Assembly: GCA_010405405.1 (NCBI GenBank)
Contig: MU004231.1
Location: forward strand, 2,846,401 to 2,910,400
Source of the DNA: Microthyrium microscopicum
Taxonomy: Eukaryota > Ascomycota > Dothideomycetes > Microthyriales > Microthyriaceae
Length of the DNA: 64,000 bases
Direction: 5' to 3'
Made by a program: the position numbers and the translations under genes
Part shown: in pieces, positions 35,301 to 48,412 of the stretch
Layout: each line of letters starts with the position of its first letter
Position numbering within the stretch: position 1 is the stretch's first letter
Notes under the pieces: model-generated
What the model saw: only the letters and a program-made list of their open reading frames with translations
Told to the model about the DNA's origin: nothing
Database searches by the model: none

Positions 35301-38300
35301 AGAATAAATAGAGTAGTTTATAGCTAGCTTTCTTTATATAATTTTTTAAGTACTTTAGAATAGAGTAAAAAGAGTAGAAGATAAAGTTAAGAATATTCTT
35401 TAGCTAATTTATAAAATATAAGAATAGCTTAATATCTTCTTAATAACTAATGACCTTAATATTAATAAACTTACTTTAGAAGATAAAAGTATATAGAAAC
35501 TTTTAAATAATTACTATAAATTCTTTTGTTATACCCTTCTTAAATTCTTCTTATATTCTAAGTTTAATTATAAAATCCTTATAAAGAATGCTCCTCTTTA
35601 TAACTAGGCTTATTATTAGATATTTAGCCTATAACTAAAAGAGTAAAAAAAGTAGATTTAAGAACTACTTACTAAAGGACTTATTAAAGTCTTAAGAAGT
35701 CCTTAGAGTTTCCTTATCCTATTTATACTAAAGCTAAGAGAAAAATAAAGAATATATATTAATTACTATCTACTTAATATAGTTACGCATAAAGATACTT
35801 ATTTTTTACTATAAATTAATAAGTATCTTAATACTATTAGTAGAGTAAGATTCTTCTCTAAGCTTAATCTTCTATTAGGCTATTAGTAAGTCTATATAGT
35901 AGAAAAAGATATTAAGAAAATAGCCTTTAATACTAAGTCTAAGAAGTATAAGTTCCTTATTATATTTTTTAAATTAATAAATACGCTATTATTCTTCTAG
36001 CGTATAATAAATATACTTCTCTAGCTTTTCCTATTAACCTACGTAGTTATTTACTTAGATAATATTATTATTTACTTAAATACTATAGAGAAATATTATA
36101 AGTATATTACTTAGGTTCTAAAGATCTTCTAAGATAATAAGCTCTATACTTATCCTAATAAATACGTCTTTAGGATTAAGAAGATTAAATTCTATAGCTA
36201 TAAAGTAAAAGGTTAGTAAATCTAACCTTTATATAAAAAGACTACCTTAATTAAGTCCTAGTCTATACCTAAGAACGTATATAAAGTACGTTAATTTCTT
36301 AGTCTTACCTTATACTATTAGTAATATATTAAGAACTTTACTAAGATTGCTACTCTTATCTTTAATCTCTTAAAAGAGGCTAACCTAAATATTAAGAAAA
36401 AGAAGCACTACCCTATTACTTAAACCTATTAATATACTATAGCCTTTAATAGAATTAAGACTCTATTAACTTTATTATCTATCTTAGTAGTATATAACTT
36501 ATAAAAGCTTATAAAGCTCTAAATAGATACTTTAGATTATATAATTAATTATAAGCTAGTATAAAAAGATAACTAGGATAAATAGTACTTAGTTACTTTT
36601 AATAGCTATAAGCTAAGTAAAGCTAAACTTAACTATCTAGTATATAAAAAAAAGCTTCTTATAGTTAAGAATATAATTAAGAGATACTAATACTACTTCT
36701 TAGAGAAGACTACTAAAGTAATTATAAATTATAATAGCTTATAGTATATAAATATAATTAAGAATAATACCTAACGTATTACTTAATAGATTAAAGAATT
36801 CTAAGAATTTAATCTTATCTTTACGTATTATAAGGATTTCTAAGTAGTAGTTTCTAATACTCTTAATCGCTACTTAAACTTTTAAAAAGAATAGATTAAT
36901 ACTATTTAGGAAATAGAGCTTAAAGATAATAATAATAACTTATCTTTTAAGGTATAAGCTACCTTATTAGAACTCTTATAAGAGTAAAAAGAATAAAAAG
37001 CCTTTTATATATAAAGCTTATAAGAAGCGTTAGAAAAGAAAGATTATATTATCCTTATTAGCATATAGAAGAGGCTCTAAAAAAGCATTCTTAATTATTT
37101 TTAGATTAATCCTAATAGAGATATTAGAAAAAAACGTAGATATCTATTCTTAAAGAAAGATTTTACTAAAGCTAAGATATTTACTAATTTACTCTATATT
37201 TATCTCCTTTATTACTAAGACCTTATTAAGAAAGTATATAATTAGTATAGATACTTATTATATATAAGCTTTACTAGTATTTTTAAACTAAAAGGTTAGT
37301 AGCTAGAAATAGAGGACAACTTTTAGAAATTTACCTAGTTTTATTCTATATATTAAGTTTAATAAATAGATTAAAGTAGGCCTAAGTATAGGTCCTACTA
37401 TTAAGTACGAAACTTATAGCTATTTAAGGCTTAGGAAATTAACCTAATTAGTAAACTTCTATAGAGTCTCTTTAGGAACTAGTATATTATTTATATAATT
37501 AACTATACTATAGAATAGCCTATTATAAAAGTAGTACTAAATACTACTACTCTTATAGTTATAGAATTTATTTATAGAAAAATTATTTTAGAATATAGTC
37601 CTTTTTAATTATTAACCTTAGATAATAGACTTTAGTTTATCTTAGACGTAATTTTATTCTTATTATAATAGATAAAGATTAAGCACTACTTAATAGCTCT
37701 ATATAACCTCTAGTCTAATAAGAAGATTAAGAAATTTAATAGCCTACTAGGTATATTTCTAACTAAGTTCCTAGAAGGAAAACTTATAGCTAGCTAGGAT
37801 CTATATTTAGATTAAGTAGTTTATATTACTAGGGTATAAGCTTATACTATATTAAGAATATCTTCCTTTTTCTTTATCTATAGAAGAGATTCTAAGGACT
37901 TTAAAATAGGCTAAGTAAAAAAAAATAAATAAGCTAAATTAACTAGTACTATACCTCTTATCTACGTAATTACTAAAAATTACCTAGAGAAGATTAGAAC
38001 TACTAAGTAAGTCTATTATAATACTTTATTAAAATAAGCTATAGCTTTAAACTTTATTAATAGTAATATAATTTTAAAAAAGGACTCTATTATTAAGTTC
38101 TCTATAAGTTCTTATATACTTCTTAAAAACTTAAATAAAACTAAGTTCTAGGTAGTATAGTTTAGCCTTTATAAAGTCTTAAAGGCCTACTCTTTAGGAA
38201 TATACGCTTTTAAGATACTTAATAAAAGAGTACTTAGAAACTTTATCTATAAGAATTGCCTTATATAGGTATATATATAAAAAGAAAATAAATACTATTA

Positions 38301-39383
38301 CTAGAATTAGCTATATTTTAAACATAAGTAACTAAGTAAGAATAACCTTAAAGGCGTTCTAGACGAAGAGTATAAAAGTAAAATAAATATATCTACTATA
38401 ACTAAGAAAGACTAGCTTAATAGATTAAGAAACCTTTTAGTAGAGTTAATTAATATTAAGAGGTCTAGTACTAGGAGATATTACCTAGGTCTACCTACTA
38501 TTCTTCTTAACCTTATAAGAAAAGTTTAAGAAGCTAAAGTAGGTATTTATAAATAAGAAAAAAAACGCTTTATAGTAACTATCTATAACTTAAGTAATAA
38601 CTTAGAAACTCTTATAGCGTTAGAATATATTCCTCTTAGCCTAATTCTAGCTTTAGCATAAAATAATCTAGAGTAGATAGAGTAAATTATATAAAAGGTA
38701 GAATATTCTATAATATTATAAAATCTAGTAAGGAAGAAGAATAATAATATTTTTACTCTTTTAAATTAAAGCTTAGTAAAGGAGGAAATCTTCCTAGCTA
38801 TAATAGAATAAGAATTAATCTTTATATTATTAGAATAATAAAAGTAAAGAGATAAATTATTAAGGCTAAGGAGCTATAATAGGATTACTACCTTAATTAC
38901 CTATATATCTATATTAAAAGTAATAAATCTATATAAATAAGTATCTAATCCTAGAGAGGACTATTAAGGCATTAACTCTTTATTACTAAATACTATAAAA
39001 GTAGAGGTTCTTCCTATAGATTATCCTAAACCTAGTCTACTATAAGAGATAGATATAACTAAAGGATTCTTATAGAATACTAATATATTTAGGCTAACTA
39101 TAACGCTTAATAGTTTTATATATCTTAGTACTAGCCTATAATATTTAAGATTAGAATAAAGATAGTAAAAGGCTACTCCTAAATAAGAGATTATTCTACG
39201 TATAGATATAGGTAAGGTACCTATAAAAAAGAAAAGAAAAATTAACCTTTTATTATCTCTTTTATAATCTTTCCTAATTATATTTATTTAAAAAATTGTT
39301 TATAAGAAATTACTTTTATTTTATTATTAATTTAAGTAAACTATTATAAGCTATAATAAATAAGCTAAATCCTTAGATCTCTC

Positions 39384-39469
39384 TAGTAATCCCTAGAACT
39401 ATTACTAAGGATATTTAAATATAATAAGTTATCTTTAGATTTCTCTAGTAATCTCTAGGACTATTACTA
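39384..39469 (+). repeat. Pair of imperfect palindromes downstream of pol (element 2)
   Basis: Units 39384-39407 and 39446-39469, 24 bases each and 62 bases apart, with TAGTAAT..ATTACTA ends. They match the pair in element 1 in sequence and spacing, and similarity between the elements stops right after the second unit. Confidence 0.65.
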
Positions 39470-41088
39470 AAGTTTACCCTTTAATAAATTAATAAGATAA
39501 GACTAAGAAATATAGGAATATTAAAGAACTATTACTATACGTCTTACTATAATCTTATAGAGTCTTATCTTTTTAAGGCCTATGCTTATTCCTTCTTCTT
39601 ATTCTTTAAGAGCTTTACCTAGGCTACTAATTTTATAGTAATTTTAGCTATTCTAAAGTACTCCTTATTAATTAGTAACTTAGGAATGCTAGGAGAAGTA
39701 GATAATTAAATAATAGTAGAATTTAAACCTTTTTTTTAACTCTATAGTAAGATATAGTCTTTATAGAATAAATAAGTTTAAAGTTTACTATTAAACATAT
39801 AATTAGTATAAGCGTTATTTAGGAAAGGAGCTTTATTTCTTTTATATATACTAATAATATATTTATTATAAGTATAGATTTATAATAAGTTCTAATAACG
39901 CGTATAAGCCTTTTCTTACTTTACTTTTATAGTTATATATATTATAGAAGTCTTTAAATAAGAAGATAATAATAGAATATTCTTAGTTAAGAGTAAAGTA
40001 CTTAGATACTAATAGATCTCTTACTAAGGTATAAGCGTTAAGATATTAGTAACCTCTACTAGAATACTATTATTCTTCTAATAATATTTTAAAAGCTAGA
40101 AGAGTAATTCTTAAGTTACTTTCTCTTTTAAGAGTTTAACGTCCTTAAAGGTAAGATACTAGTTAGAGTTTAAGAACTTAACCTATTTTTTTTAATAATC
40201 TATACTTTTTTTAGTAGTTAGTCTTATTATATTTATATAACTACGCGTAGTAGATAGCTTTTTTAGAATTACTATTAAGCTTACTTTACGTTTATACTTT
40301 TAGAGTCTTACTTACTTTAACTCTTACTTATATTTATTACGTATAGTTTTAGTAGTTTTAATATACTTATAAGTATTTTCTAGGCTCTTATTAATAAAGA
40401 CTAGTTAATCTTTATAACCTTTTACTTCTTACTTTATAAACTCTTAGTACTTTATTAAGTTTACTAACTCCTTTTTAGTAACCTTATACTTATAAGTTAA
40501 AACTATTATAGAAGTTTTAATATAGAAATTGCGTACTTATAATAGGTTAAAGGGTATAGGAGTTCTATACTTAGCCTTATAATTACTTTCTAATAAGTCT
40601 AGACTTCTTATTATACGCGCTAATTCCTAAATAAGAGTATTATTAATAGAAATTATTTAATAAGATATTTTTAGCATTATAAAAAGTACTAAAAACTTAT
40701 AGTAAGAATAAAAGACGTTATTAGAAGTATTACTAAAGAGATCTTCCTTCTTCTTATTAGCTTCTAGGATTTAGTTAATTAGCTAAAAACTTATAGAATA
40801 GGAATAATACTTAATTAAGTTATAAACTAATTCTTTAAGAGTTTCTTTACGACTTAGTAAAAGGGATAGAACCTTAGCCTTAACCTTTTTATATAAATAG
40901 GTTATATAAGGTAAGAGCTATTTTTGCTTATTTTCCTTTAAAGCGTTAATAATTTTTTAATAAGCGTTTAAATAAGAAGAGTTTCCTTTATTAGACTTTT
41001 AAGAGCTACCCTTTTTTAGAGTATCTAGAGGAGCTATTTTAAAAGCCTTAAGAAGTATAAATAGTAAGTTTTAAGTAGGGAGAATATA
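39470..41088. other. Element-2-specific 3' module, about 1.62 kb
   Basis: It occupies the slot of the 1.96-kb module of element 1 but is not visibly related to it. The minus strand again has a more protein-like codon texture. It is degraded like the rest and unidentified. Confidence 0.5.
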
Positions 41089-41681
41089 TAAAGTTACTTA
41101 TATTTAATAATATTAGAAGTATAAGAGGGAATCTACTTCTACTAGCTTAAAAATATTATAGAAGTATAATAAAAAAGAAAAAGAGAAGATAATAAATTAT
41201 AAAGCTTTATAGATATAGGATTAGGCTCCTATCCCTATATTTACTTAGATTAGTAATTACTACCTAGTTCTTTATTACTACCTATACGTTACTTTTTATA
41301 AATTTTATCTTTTAAGGCCTTAATATATAAGTTATATATATCTCTTACTAGATTAAGTAGCCTTAGTATATCTATATAAACTTCTTATAATTCCTTAATA
41401 TATTATTACTAATAGCTCTTATATAGATAAATCTTCCTAAAAGGATTAAGGAGCTATAAACGTCTAAGTATTATTTATAATAATTTAACTAAGATCTTAA
41501 GGAAAGTTCTTAGGGAATAATATCTTAAAGGTTACTATCTAGTATAACTAAAGCAATAAACCTAATTCCTAGGTAGAGGTTCCTTATTAGTTATTATAAT
41601 ATTCTTTTTATTTTATTTATTTATTAAAGCTATAGTTATAGGATTTATAATCTTAGGAAAGTTTACGCTAGTAAGGAAGAA

Positions 41682-41833
41682 TATTATAATAAAGAATATG
41701 CTAAGGGATTAGATAATTATAGGACCTAATTAGGGATAATATAATCCTCTAATTAGCGTGTCCTAAAAACTATATTAGGCCCTTGGACTCCCGTAGTAAT
41801 TAACCACGCTTTATTTCTCATATTCTTGCAACA
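41682..41833 (+). repeat. 3' LTR of element 2
   Basis: 152 bases ending in TTGCAACA. The outer right part is well preserved and its inner left part is more decayed. Confidence 0.88.
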
Positions 41834-41838
41834 GCCAT
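41834..41838. repeat. Target-site duplication GCCAT, right copy (element 2)
   Basis: Right partner of 32226-32230. It resembles the GGCAT of element 1, hinting at a shared target preference. Confidence 0.82.
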
Positions 41839-44097
41839 GTGGCCGCAACGTGGAGCTTCTTCGTCCCATCTGCATTGTCTAAACCATCACCTTTCACGCG
41901 AAGTAATCGACACATTACTCCATAATGCCCAAATCTAATAACTTTTATCTAGCATTGCCCCGTCACCGCATAAAGGACGGACCTATCATGTTTACTCCGT
42001 ATGGTAACCCGACATCGGTGCGTGGTCGTGGTCGTGGTCGCTGCTTGTCAGACGCCCATCCTCTAGATTTATGTTTCTTTTAAGCGCGGATTGTCTTGAA
42101 TTGTGATTGTGCATAAAGCCTCAAAGCGATACAGCAATGATGGGGGCTGAGCGGTTGAAGTTGCCCTTCTAAAATATTTCCCCTTCGTCCATACCGGCAA
42201 CAAAAATGCCACACCAACATCATTAACTGGATAGGCATTTCCTCCTGAGCGATCAGAACATTCTGCAGTAGGCCGAGAATTCATGGCATCAACGGCTCAA
42301 CCTCCGCCCATCTGCAACTTGTAAGAACTGCATTTTAGTTGCTGCATCACCTAGTGTTTGTACAAAAAGCATGTCTATATTACCATCTTACATTCACTGC
42401 TGGATAGAAAATGCGTGAGTCATGATTGGCAATCTCTTAAGCAGGACTGCCCTTTTTCATCCCTTGCCTTATAGTATTCTGTATTCATGAGCAACGTATC
42501 TTACTGATACCTTGCGGGGAAGCAAAGAGTAAAAGCAAGACAACTTTCGACACTTCAAGATATTTGATTGTTCTGCACGCATTTGAAGCTCTGACCGTAC
42601 TCGGTGTGCAGGTTGGTGTTGATTTTAATGCGGACGCTGCGTCCATGCTCACAGCCCAGCAAAAAGAAATAACATGTCGCACAAGAACATTTTAAGACAG
42701 CCAAAAACAGTCCAACTCGTTGGATCTTGCAATGTTTTGTTATATCTTCCTTACTTAGCAGGTTTTCTGGCTGTAGAGTATTGTCAGGAAGTGAACAATT
42801 TCAAGGTTTTCGATCTCAGCACTTTGTTGTCATCAACTATGCTGATTATCAAAACGAGATTTCTACCTCTCTCATGATGCATTCATTCCTGTATTTCTTT
42901 CAGCTTCCCGACCATTTGGTTGACCACATGGCTCACACGTGTGCGTGCGCCAACATTAGGGACTCAGCTTGTATTCGCTTATGCAGCGCCCAGCCGCCCC
43001 GTGACACCAATACTAATGCATGTCTCAACAAATTCACGAAGTCGGTTTTGCCTTTTTATCATGCCCACAATATACCTGCACAATATACATGGTATCCTTT
43101 GTCTGTCAAGTTTCCCGGACATCTTTACCTACTGGCATATCTGATTGTTTCCTCCTTACCCCTTTGGTAATGCATACGATGATAGCTTAAGGTAGTTGAA
43201 TCGATCTCGTAGGTGCCAGCGTAGCTCACTGTGTCTCTCTATCATTTGCTTCTTTTTCTGGTGCAACCACATGGTTCGCCAGGGTTTAACTTAGGCTTTC
43301 ATTAGCTTCTTTGCTTGTTTATTTGATCAAAAATCTTCCCATAAGGAAACATCCTTTAGGATGTCTTTGAATTTGCTCGAAGCGAGCATACAGGTAGTAC
43401 TTGGCTGTCGGTTGTTATACCAGTGTACCCTCCAACTTAATCATCATGTTCTTCGAAAAGATGTTCTGACTGGCCAGCTGTCATCGAAGGCAACTACAAA
43501 TACGCTAAATTGATTCTAGGCTGAATGATATCAATGGAAACGGTGAACAGGAGGGAGCGAATTTGTCTGGAAGGCACACTTTCACTGTAGTTGGTGACCT
43601 CTTATCCTCCTCATTTACTGGCCTCTTTATGTGTCAACATGTGCCTGGAGTAGTTAAGAGCAGGTAGAACGCACTCCTGTCTCTATGTGTGCCTAGGTCA
43701 TGCTGAATCTGCGAAGTCAGACAATAGCTATGGCCGTAGTGATAGGGTCTGTGATAAGCGTCTATTTACTTTTTGTACCTTCAAGAACTCGAAACGCTCA
43801 CGTGCTTTCGATAAACAGGGTAGAAATATAATGTAGAGTATGTAATGTAAGGCGTTGAGGGGAGAAGTTAAGTCTCAGCCTGATTGCAGCCTTGTCTGTG
43901 GCGCATTTGTGGCTTAGAGCGGCTTTGCCCCGCGTCTAGCCGATCTCGGAATCATGAGCGAGGCATTTGTCAGGTTCACTAGTGCTCTCAACCACTTCGA
44001 CAACTTTTTGATTGCTAGAACTTCCTCGGAGACATATCACATACCTAATCCTCCCATACCTACTCTCATCCTGCCTTCCCTCCCCGAGTACGCCAGA
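41839..44097. other. Intergenic, about 2.2 kb, nothing recognised
   Basis: Composition returns to normal at the target duplication. A small GTCGTG-type tandem lies near 42023-42045. Frames of up to 147 codons (42727-43170) overlap each other in several phases and have no motif. The right end holds the DRE2 promoter and leader. Confidence 0.5.
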
Positions 44098-45154
44098 ATG
44101 GCTCCATCAGTGATACCAGAGTCCGCAACAGACAACCAGTTCGCAATGGCCACTCCTTCAACACTCAAAACTCTCCTTCTATCACCACCCTCGCTGTCCT
44201 CGCACCCCGAGGCGCTCAACAAAGCACTAGCTGGTCATGACCGACAAGTCACAGACATTCAGATGCTTGACCGACTAGCGGCAAGCATAATTGCTCTGCC
44301 GCCAGCCACGTACGATCTCATCCTTCTACTTTCCGATGCCAACGGATCACACGTCGAAAGCCAGAAATTGCTGAGTCGCGATGTAATGGCGAATATCAGC
44401 AGCTCTCTCAAAACTGGTGGAAAGTTACAGAGTCAAGATGGTACTTTTGGAACTGTGCCGGGTGCCGACAAGACGGAAGCTATACTCGCTGGACTGATCT
44501 TGAACGATACAGGTGACGGCATGATGAAGCCGGTTGACTCGGGTGGCTCTGGTGTTGTCAAGCTTAACTTTGGCAAGAAAAAGGCAGCACAGTCGAACGG
44601 CGCAGATCTTAACGGAGCCACGCCGTTGAATGGAAAAAGAAAGTCTGACGAGCTTCTATCTGAACCGCCAGCTGGTGTGGGATTTGTGGACTTTGGGGAT
44701 GACTTGGACATTCCAATTATTACAGGAGACGATGACGACCTTATTGACGAGGATGATTTATTGACAGAGGAGGACATGAAGATGGGAATTGTTCAACGTA
44801 AGTCTACTTGTATCCCTTTCGATATCACATACCTAAATCAATACAGCTCCCGAGTGCCAACCAAAAACTGGCAAGCGTCGTCGCGCATGCAAAGACTGTA
44901 GCTGTGGGCTGAAAGAAAAGCTGGAAGCCGAAGACGCTTCAAAAAGAGATCAAGCAGATACTGCACTCAACACTCTCAAATTAGATGCGGATGATCTTGC
45001 CGAAGTTGACTTTACGGTCCAAGGTAAAGTCGGAAGCTGTGGTAATTGTTCACTGGGAGATGCCTTCCGCTGCGCTGGATGTCCGTATATTGGTTTGCCA
45101 GCTTTCAAGCCAGGGGAAGAAGTAAGGCTTTTGAACGACGATATTCAACTCTGA
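44098..45154 (+). CDS. DRE2: Cytosolic Fe-S cluster assembly protein Dre2 (anamorsin/CIAPIN1)
   Basis: Two exons, 44098-44797 and 44847-45154, over a 49-base intron, giving 335 residues. The N-terminal methyltransferase-like domain has the conserved [31 protein letters not shown] and SQDGTFG segments. A variable acidic linker ([17 protein letters not shown]) leads to the cluster-binding C-terminus: [21 protein letters not shown] (the CxnCxxCxC [2Fe-2S] site), then twin Cx2C in [19 protein letters not shown]. It passes electrons from Tah18/NDOR1 to the CIA machinery and is essential in yeast. The start at 44098 (MAPSVIPES) matches relatives. The frame stays open for 48 more codons upstream to 43954, but that extension is not a family feature. 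Confidence 0.95.
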
Positions 45155-45799
45155 AGTAGAGCTTCTTTGTTATCATACTGTATTGTACACTATAGAGTAG
45201 CTGTTGGGTAGTAATCAATAGGTCTGTATCCTCATTATGCGCTTAAAACGATGCAGTTCTGTCATAAACGGAGTTGTTGACTACACAGGTCTGATGTTCT
45301 TCTAAAACGTGGAATAATAGCTAGCTGCTACTCTGGAGAGTATCGTTGCCAGGGGTCCGAATCCGACTCTACTCTACACACCCAAGTATGCAACCTCGCA
45401 TTTAGCATCTTGTCCTGAACTCACAAACAACTCTCTCATACTCAATATCAAGTATTAACCTTTCATTAAGTACATTGAGTGAATGATCACGCTTTTACTG
45501 TCTTATGAACATCTGCAAGCAGCTTTTCTCACTCTACTCTAGGGCAGTTGGCATATGTCACCGCTCCTGAGATAGGTACACAGACCTGGCCGTTCGAAAC
45601 CCTTTGGAAACCAGCAACTCTGCTATACCAAAGTTCTTGTTTCTGATTACACATTATCGACAATTTCTCAGTCAAAGACGACTTAACAACAGCACACAGT
45701 CAATAGTTCCATCTCTCACGCTTCTTGACCATAAGCAAAGGGCCTCTTCGATAGGTTTCGGATAGTCCGGATTGCTTCATAAGATATATTCTGCAAGCG
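45155..45799. other. Intergenic between DRE2 and the DUF829 gene
   Basis: About 650 bases between two genes read in the same direction. No further feature was recognised. Confidence 0.5.
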
Positions 45800-46648
45800 A
45801 TGTCCAAGTCTTCTACCTTAGCTTTCACCGGCTTCAATCAACTGTCTGCGAATGTCTTCTACTGCGACCCTCTACAGAAGTCAGGCCCTTCAGAGACCAC
45901 CAGCACATCAGCGTCAGAAAATGCTCCCAGTCTGGTTATTCTGGCAACCTGGATGGGCGCTGTAACGCGGCCAATTGCGAAATACCTCGCCGGCTACCAA
46001 ACACTATATCCCAAGACGCCAATTCTCCTGCTTAGAAATGAGACATCAGATGTCATGTATCGTTCCACACGCACTCAAATCAGTCGTCTCCAACCAGCTC
46101 TAGAAGTTCTAGAGATAGCAAAAGAAACTCCGTCAGCACGAATCCTGCTTCACTTCTTCTCCAATGGTGGCTCCATACAAATACGTACTCTGGCTCAAAT
46201 GTACAAAGCCAAATACAACGCGCCATTGCCAGTCACCGGCATGATTCTCGACTCCTGTCCTGGCCTCGAAGATCTACAGACAAACTACAACGCTTTCGCA
46301 GTCGGTCTGCCAAAATTCTGGCTCCTTCGCGCATTGGCTATGACCATCATTTCCATCTTCTTTCTTGGGCATTATATTGCCAACATCGTCTTTGGGAAGG
46401 AACCATTTTTGCGAAAGCTTAGAAGACAGCTCAATGATCCATCTCTCTTCCCGACCTCCGCACCGCGAGTTTATGTTTATTCCAAGACGGATGACATGGT
46501 CAGATGGCAAGATGTGGAGAGTCATGCGGCCGAAGCTGCGACAAAGGGATGGAGTGTGAAGACTGATCGTTTTGAGGAGAGTAAGCATGTTGGTCATATG
46601 GTTGTTGATGCACAAAGGTATTGGGCAAACGTAAAGAGTGTAGCATAA
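45800..46648 (+). CDS. TMEM53/DUF829 family alpha/beta-hydrolase-like protein
   Basis: An intronless frame of 282 residues. SLVILATWMGAVTRPIAKYLAGY with the following YPKTPILLL forms the first strand and helix of the DUF829 fold. HFFSNGGSIQI is the nucleophile-elbow-like segment of the family (F-S-N-G-G), and GMILDSCPG follows, as in TMEM53 proteins. A hydrophobic stretch (LLRALAMTIISIFFLGHYIA, about 175-195) suggests membrane association. The C-terminus has YVYSKTDDMVRWQDVE, holding the likely acid Asp, and ESKHVGHM with the likely His. Mammalian TMEM53 is a nuclear-envelope protein, and PaxU of indole-diterpene clusters has the same domain. No such cluster is visible here, so the substrate is unknown. 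Confidence 0.88.
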   Translation: MSKSSTLAFTGFNQLSANVFYCDPLQKSGPSETTSTSASENAPSLVILATWMGAVTRPIAKYLAGYQTLYPKTPILLLRNETSDVMYRSTRTQISRLQPALEVLEIAKETPSARILLHFFSNGGSIQIRTLAQMYKAKYNAPLPVTGMILDSCPGLEDLQTNYNAFAVGLPKFWLLRALAMTIISIFFLGHYIANIVFGKEPFLRKLRRQLNDPSLFPTSAPRVYVYSKTDDMVRWQDVESHAAEAATKGWSVKTDRFEESKHVGHMVVDAQRYWANVKSVA

Positions 46649-46774
46649 GACTTAAGAGTGGCTGTTGTTATACTATAGATTTATGTAGAACCTAGTCTAG
46701 ATGCTATAAACTTTCGTTTTTCTTCCGTTCTGATTATCAATCAGTATGCAGTATAGAATAGAAGTCCAATACAC

Positions 46775-48079
46775 TCACATCGGTATCACCGATCCATGCC
46801 GACAAGGCTTGGGAAGTGTAAAGTTGTTCGACGGTTTCCAACTCGCTCGATAAATGTCAGTTGTCTCGAAAGGAACATAACCACGACCTGCTCACATCAT
46901 TTATTAGCTTTGAAGGTACGATGTGAAAGTCTTTCTCACCACCAAACTCGTCAATGAACAAATGCCACTATCTCGGTTAGCTATTTCCACTAGACTATAT
47001 CCCAGGCGTATACATACCTTATCGTTCTGCAAATTGTTCTTAAACACTAACGGCCCTTCGCCTTGTTTGATGGACCCCTTGCCAATGCCAACTTTCACAT
47101 CTGTCCATTTACCTGTCACGCCATCGCTAACTTCCTGCACAATGAATTTGCCATCTACGCTTTTACCTTCGCCAACACCATTGCTGCGTTCGTCTTTGCT
47201 GAAGCGATAAAATTTTGAACTTGATTCGTCGTATACTACGCCAGCGTCAATCACACTGTGGCCAGAGTCAATGTGTACCGTGGCTGGTGAGAAGGTTATG
47301 AAGTCTTTGGTTGTGGCTCTCATGATGCGGTGATAGGTACTACCATTGTGGTTGCTGTTTCCAGCCGGGTAAAGAGAACTTGCCCAGAAGACGTGATATT
47401 CATTCGAACTGGAGTCGTAGATTGCTTTTGGTGCCCAGCTGATTCTGTATCAGTAAGGCGCTTGCAAGATAAAGATCGGTGTACTGACGTGTTTCCCGCT
47501 GTGTCTGGGGCAATTTTGACCAGTCTGATCTAGCATTAGAAACTTGTGTTTCCTTCAAGATACGTATCGTACCTGGGGCCTTGCCAATCAAGAAGATTGC
47601 TACTTTCCCATATTAGAATGGATTTGCTCCCTTGTCTTTGAGAGGTATCCCACGACATGCCGCTCTTATACATCTTCAGATCCTAGATTTGCTATTAGCC
47701 AAAAGCTATGAGCAGGAAGACGCACCTACAGTAGCCAACAGCCAGAACTTGGAGCCATCGTAAGAGCGTATAAGATAAGGATCCCTCACCCCCTTCGTGC
47801 CAACATTCGATACCAATACCGGGTGTCCGCCCTTCAATGCTCTCCACTCAAGGGGGTCATTTGCTTCACTCAAAGCAAAGTATACTTGTTCTCCATTCTG
47901 TAGTCCTTCTCCTGTGAACTGAAGACTTGCGGTTAGCTTTCAGGCAACAAAGATCTTCGATAGAGATGAAAACTCACATATGCAAAGAGGTAAGCTGAAT
48001 GGTTTGGCATACAGATTGCCTGTTCCACCTGGAAGAGAAATATCAAAAGAACAAGAAATGAGTGACACCAGCGGAACAT
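46775..48079 (-). CDS. Secreted glycoside hydrolase family 43 enzyme
   Basis: Seven exons: 48079-47978, 47918-47730, 47682-47573, 47524-47489, 47444-47018, 46967-46940 and 46887-46775. The protein is about 334 residues. It starts with a signal peptide (MFRWCHSFLVLLIFLFQVEQ). Then come AYLFAYFTGEG, GEQVYFALSEANDPLEW, GVRDPYLIRSYDG (Asp of the five-blade propeller active site), LLATDLKMY, ISWAPKAIYD, YHVFWASSLY, GSTYHRIMRATTKDF, GEGPLVFK (likely acid Glu), WHLFIDEFGGRGYVPFETTD and CRHGSVIP. Relatives attack arabinan or xylan side chains outside the cell; the exact substrate is not readable. The usual WAPE motif is WAPK here. Two splice choices were fixed by the family pattern: ACT|GTAGGT before DLKMY, and a mini-exon of 28 bases. 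Confidence 0.88.
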
Positions 48080-48412
48080 GACTGAAGTCTTTGCTACAAA
48101 GCACAACTCACACATTATATGAACGAAGTGCTCGTAGTCGGCGTTGATATCTCCAATTTCTGTTGCACGGTTCACTTTGAGGGGTTTGAGGCTATATTTT
48201 GAATATATGGGGTTACTATACCAGTCGAAGATCATTTAGTAAACCAAGGACACGGCTAATTACAAGTTTAGAACACTCAGCTATATTGGGCACCTTAAGC
48301 GAAGCTTAAAATGTAACTTTGAAGCATGACGTCTAACCGTATTTTTGCAATCATGCTTTCATTCTGGCAAACATCACTATTCGTTATATAAATATATCTA
48401 GATAACCCTACA

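Larger units (their letters stand above)
32231..41833 (+). mobile_element. LTR element 2, same Ty3/gypsy-like family, RIP-mutated fossil
   Basis: A 9.60-kb element with 152-base LTRs and target duplication GCCAT, in the same orientation as element 1. The pol region aligns with element 1 by eye at a near-constant offset of about 31.8 kb, with differences that are nearly all transitions, as expected when RIP acts separately on each copy. Relics follow the same order: zinc-knuckle-like about 34675-34745, protease-like about 34925-35005, reverse-transcriptase-like about 35700-36200, RNase H-like about 36500-36800 and integrase-like about 37140-37750. It is thoroughly broken, with very many breaks. 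The element differs from element 1 by the content of the module before its 3' tail. CA and TG are nearly absent inside. Confidence 0.85.

Noticed and set aside
42727-43170. 147-codon frame right of LTR element 2
   Set aside because: Two other frames are open in the same place and none shows family resemblance.
45800-46648. An indole-diterpene cluster suggested by the PaxU-type domain
   Set aside because: No prenyltransferase, P450 or FAD monooxygenase gene lies nearby; TMEM53/DUF829 proteins are common outside such clusters.
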